32,597 bases of DNA, taken from positions 1-32,597 of the forward strand of contig NZ_BOOZ01000067.1 in NCBI RefSeq assembly GCF_016863495.1, given 5' to 3'. This DNA is from Micromonospora andamanensis (GTDB taxonomy: Bacteria; Actinomycetota; Actinomycetes; Mycobacteriales; Micromonosporaceae). The notes under the pieces were generated by a model. The model had not been told where the DNA came from and did not search any database. It was given only the letters and a program-made list of their open reading frames with translations. Within the stretch, counting starts at the first letter, position 1, and every line of letters starts with the position of its first letter. The position numbers and the translations under genes were made by a program. Below, one piece after another: positions 30,307-32,597 of this stretch.

Positions 30307-32597
30307 CGGGACTGGAGCCGCACGTCCAACAGGTCGTGAAGGTGCGCGGCAGGCTGCTCGGCTCCGGGTATGCCGTCGGGGAGGACCTGGTGCTCACCGC
30401 CGGCCACGTCGTGGGTGCACGCGGGGAGCCGACCTGGATATCCCGTAGTGACAGCCCCACCGAACCGGAGCACCGGGCGACGGTGATCTGGCGCGGCGAC
30501 GACCTCGACGCCGACGCGGCCCTGATCCGGATGGACGTACCACTGTGGTCCCGCGAGCAGACTCGTATCCGCTACGGCGAGTTGCGTGGGCATCGGCCGG
30601 TGCCCTGTCTCACCGTCGGGTATCCATGGGTCCGGGTCACTCACGACGGTCGCCACCTCGACGAGCTGCCCGGGCACGTCATGCCCAGCCTCGGCTTCGA
30701 GGACCACCGGTACGCCCTGGACTCCACCCGGATCGCGCCGCAGCCGCCGCAGCCGCAGCGCGACGACACCGGCGCGGTGGTACGGGACGACTCCGGCACG
30801 CCGGTGTTGGAGCCACATCCGCACAGCGGTTACTCGGGTGCCCCGCTGCTGACCGCGGGCGATCGGCAACTCCTGCTGGGTGTCATGGTGACGGTGCCGT
30901 CCCGGTACGGTCCTGGCCGGCTGGACGCGGTACGTATCACCCGGCTGCTCGCCGACCCCGCCTTCGCCGGCCTGGTCGGTGCTTCACTCGACCAGGTCGA
31001 ACGGGAACCACCGCAGCTGCTGCCGACCGGGATCGTCGAACACGCGGAGGCGTTGACCGAACTGGCCGACAACCTGCGCGACGACCGGTTGCCCTACGTG
31101 TCGCCCACCGACAGCGATGCCGCCACCCATCCCGTACGTCTGCTGAGGCGCCTCGACGAGCAGGCCGGCCAGTCCGGGCTGCTGCTGGTCGGTCAGGCCG
31201 GAATCGGCAAGACCCGCACCTGCCTGGAGGTCGCCGGCCGTGCGGTCGACGAGGGTTGGCGGGTGCTGCACGTACGCCCGGGTGAACCGTTGGTCACCAC
31301 CGAGCAGCTGATCGAGGTGGTGACCGGTTCCGCTGACGAACGCCTGCTGATCATCATCGATTACCTGAACCTCAGCGCCCTGGACTATCCGGCGATCCGG
31401 TACCGACTGCTGCCTGCCGCGCGAGCCCGTGGCATCCGGCTGGCCCTGCTCGGATCGGCCCGGCCCGGCTGGTTTCACCAGAAGGACAACACCCCACTCA
31501 CCGAGGTGTTCAAGCCCGTCGAGTTACGACCCGACGACGAGCACCTCGACCGGATCCGGCACCAGGTCGTCACCGCGCTGGCCCCCCGAGCGCGAACGAT
31601 CCTCGGCGCGGAGCGGTTGTCGCAGTTGTGCGGCCGACGACCGGTCATCGCCACCCTGATCGCCGCCGCGGCCGAGGCACAGGCGGATCGGGGGCGGCTG
31701 TCGACAGCGATCGGCGACCTGCGGCCGGAGAACCTCCTGGACTGGTTGGTCCGCCGGCTCAACGAGGACGACCTGCTGCATCACGCCGAGCGGCTGGACG
31801 ACGAGCGCGATCCCGACATGCGGCTACAGGTCTACGCCGCGATGGCCGCCGCCACTCCCCAGCCGCGTCCCGCTTTGGTCGCGTGCGGCGGCCGGGTCGA
31901 GCACAGCGATGAGTCGCGCGCCGAGCACCTGCTCGATGTCCTGCTCGCGATGGGCTGGATGATCCACACGCCGGACGGCCTGGCACCGGTGCACGACATC
32001 GTGGTCGACCAGTTGCTGGAACACACCACCGTGCGGGCTGGACTCGACACGGTCCGTACCAAGGTCGCCGACCGGATCCTCGACGCGTGCCTGACCAGTG
32101 CCCGCACCATCGGCCGTTACGCCATGAACCTGGACCGGCTGCTGCGGGACATGGCCCTCCAGCACCGCGACGGGCCGCTCGCCGGGCATTGCACGGCCTG
32201 GTTGGCCGCCAACGCGAACGCGGCCGGCGTGCTGCTGTCCAGCCAGCGAGACGTGGGCGCCTATGCCCTCGGCTCGGTGTTGGACAACTCCGCGTGGGCG
32301 CAGGCACTGTTCCAGCACTGGCCACAACTCGGGGAACCCTGGCTGACCGCGCACGGAGCATCGCTGCCGGCGCGCCACATCCTCTACAAAGGGCTGCGCA
32401 CCGTCGCCACCCCGCAGGCCGCCCTCCTGATCGACGTGGCGGCCGACTGGCTGGCGCTGCATCGAACGGCGCTGGAAGCCAGCTTCGTCATCGCAACCTT
32501 GCTGAGCCGTACCGACCTGCGACCGGAGGATGCTCGTCACGGTATCGAAGCCGCCCTGCGCTGGCTCGACCAACACGGCACCCTCACCGAAGCCCAG
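30303..32597 (+). CDS. Trypsin-like serine protease fused to a STAND NTPase (runs past window end)
   Basis: 765 codons are visible, with no stop before the window end. Residues 1-235 form a trypsin-like domain: TAGHVV with His35, DADAALI with Asp71, and GYSGAP with Ser178, so the triad looks complete. There is no signal peptide, hence a cytosolic protease. A STAND-type P-loop NTPase follows, with Walker A GQAGIGKT (297-304), Walker B LLIIIDY with Asp353, and a winged-helix-like region to about 560. The rest is helical and may begin a TPR/HEAT-like repeat sensor. Such fusions are known from predicted actinobacterial conflict and signalling systems. The GTG overlaps the previous stop, so all three genes are co-translated. 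Confidence 0.85.
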   Translation, partial: MTGLEPHVQQVVKVRGRLLGSGYAVGEDLVLTAGHVVGARGEPTWISRSDSPTEPEHRATVIWRGDDLDADAALIRMDVPLWSREQTRIRYGELRGHRPVPCLTVGYPWVRVTHDGRHLDELPGHVMPSLGFEDHRYALDSTRIAPQPPQPQRDDTGAVVRDDSGTPVLEPHPHSGYSGAPLLTAGDRQLLLGVMVTVPSRYGPGRLDAVRITRLLADPAFAGLVGASLDQVEREPPQLLPTGIVEHAEALTELADNLRDDRLPYVSPTDSDAATHPVRLLRRLDEQAGQSGLLLVGQAGIGKTRTCLEVAGRAVDEGWRVLHVRPGEPLVTTEQLIEVVTGSADERLLIIIDYLNLSALDYPAIRYRLLPAARARGIRLALLGSARPGWFHQKDNTPLTEVFKPVELRPDDEHLDRIRHQVVTALAPRARTILGAERLSQLCGRRPVIATLIAAAAEAQADRGRLSTAIGDLRPENLLDWLVRRLNEDDLLHHAERLDDERDPDMRLQVYAAMAAATPQPRPALVACGGRVEHSDESRAEHLLDVLLAMGWMIHTPDGLAPVHDIVVDQLLEHTTVRAGLDTVRTKVADRILDACLTSARTIGRYAMNLDRLLRDMALQHRDGPLAGHCTAWLAANANAAGVLLSSQRDVGAYALGSVLDNSAWAQALFQHWPQLGEPWLTAHGASLPARHILYKGLRTVATPQAALLIDVAADWLALHRTALEASFVIATLLSRTDLRPEDARHGIEAALRWLDQHGTLTEAQ

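Noticed and set aside
1..32597. CRISPR arrays, tRNA or rRNA genes, insertion sequences, phage integration sites
   Set aside because: No regularly spaced repeats, cloverleaf sequences, transposase or integrase motifs were seen when reading through; a tRNAscan or ISfinder search was not possible.

Overview
The window reads as chromosomal DNA of a high-GC actinomycete. Third codon positions are almost always G or C, GTG starts are common, several genes appear to start leaderless from a TANNNT -10 box, and the gene families (TioE-type dual MerR, NgcEFG importer, trypco/STAND proteins, paired P450-like and PEP-mutase-like genes) fit Micromonosporaceae, most likely Micromonospora or a close relative. 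The genus is an inference from style and family content, not from a marker gene. No rRNA, tRNA, CRISPR array, transposase or phage gene is visible.

Region 1 (1-7.0 kb) encodes a molybdenum hydroxylase of the PaoABC/YagTSR type with its maturation factors. On the minus strand are a MocA-like nucleotidyltransferase and an XdhC/PaoD-like chaperone. Divergent from these are the [2Fe-2S] subunit and the FAD subunit, the latter with an extra cysteine set. The large molybdopterin subunit is separate: it lies on the opposite strand behind a sulfotransferase-like gene and has its own promoter.

Region 2 (7.0-12.4 kb) holds a PolA-family polymerase on the minus strand, then a plus-strand run: alpha/beta hydrolase, fructosamine-kinase family protein, VOC protein, GyrI-like protein and tandem-GNAT acetyltransferase.

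Region 3 (12.4-21.5 kb) is a patchwork. It contains a TioE-like dual MerR regulator divergent from an erythromycin-esterase-like enzyme fused to a DUF6194-like domain, a GrpB protein, two methyltransferases (one coupled to a TetR regulator), an NTF2-like protein, a CPBP membrane protease and a small membrane protein. Three decayed genes sit among them: a methyltransferase lacking its 5' end, and a hydrolase and a VOC gene joined head-to-head with both starts lost.

Region 4 (21.5-28.6 kb) has a divergent ArsR regulator / mini-P450 plus PEP-mutase-like pair. Beyond a strong bidirectional terminator lies a five-gene minus-strand operon, rpiR - SIS protein - ngcE - ngcF - ngcG, for N-acetylglucosamine/chitobiose uptake. 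It has no ATPase gene of its own.

Region 5 (28.6-32.6 kb) is the most interesting part. Three overlapping plus-strand genes encode a trypco2 (trypsin-co-occurring) protein, a three-helix membrane protein ending in pentapeptide repeats, and a large trypsin-like protease/STAND NTPase that runs off the window end. This looks like a predicted NTP-dependent conflict or immune system with a membrane partner.
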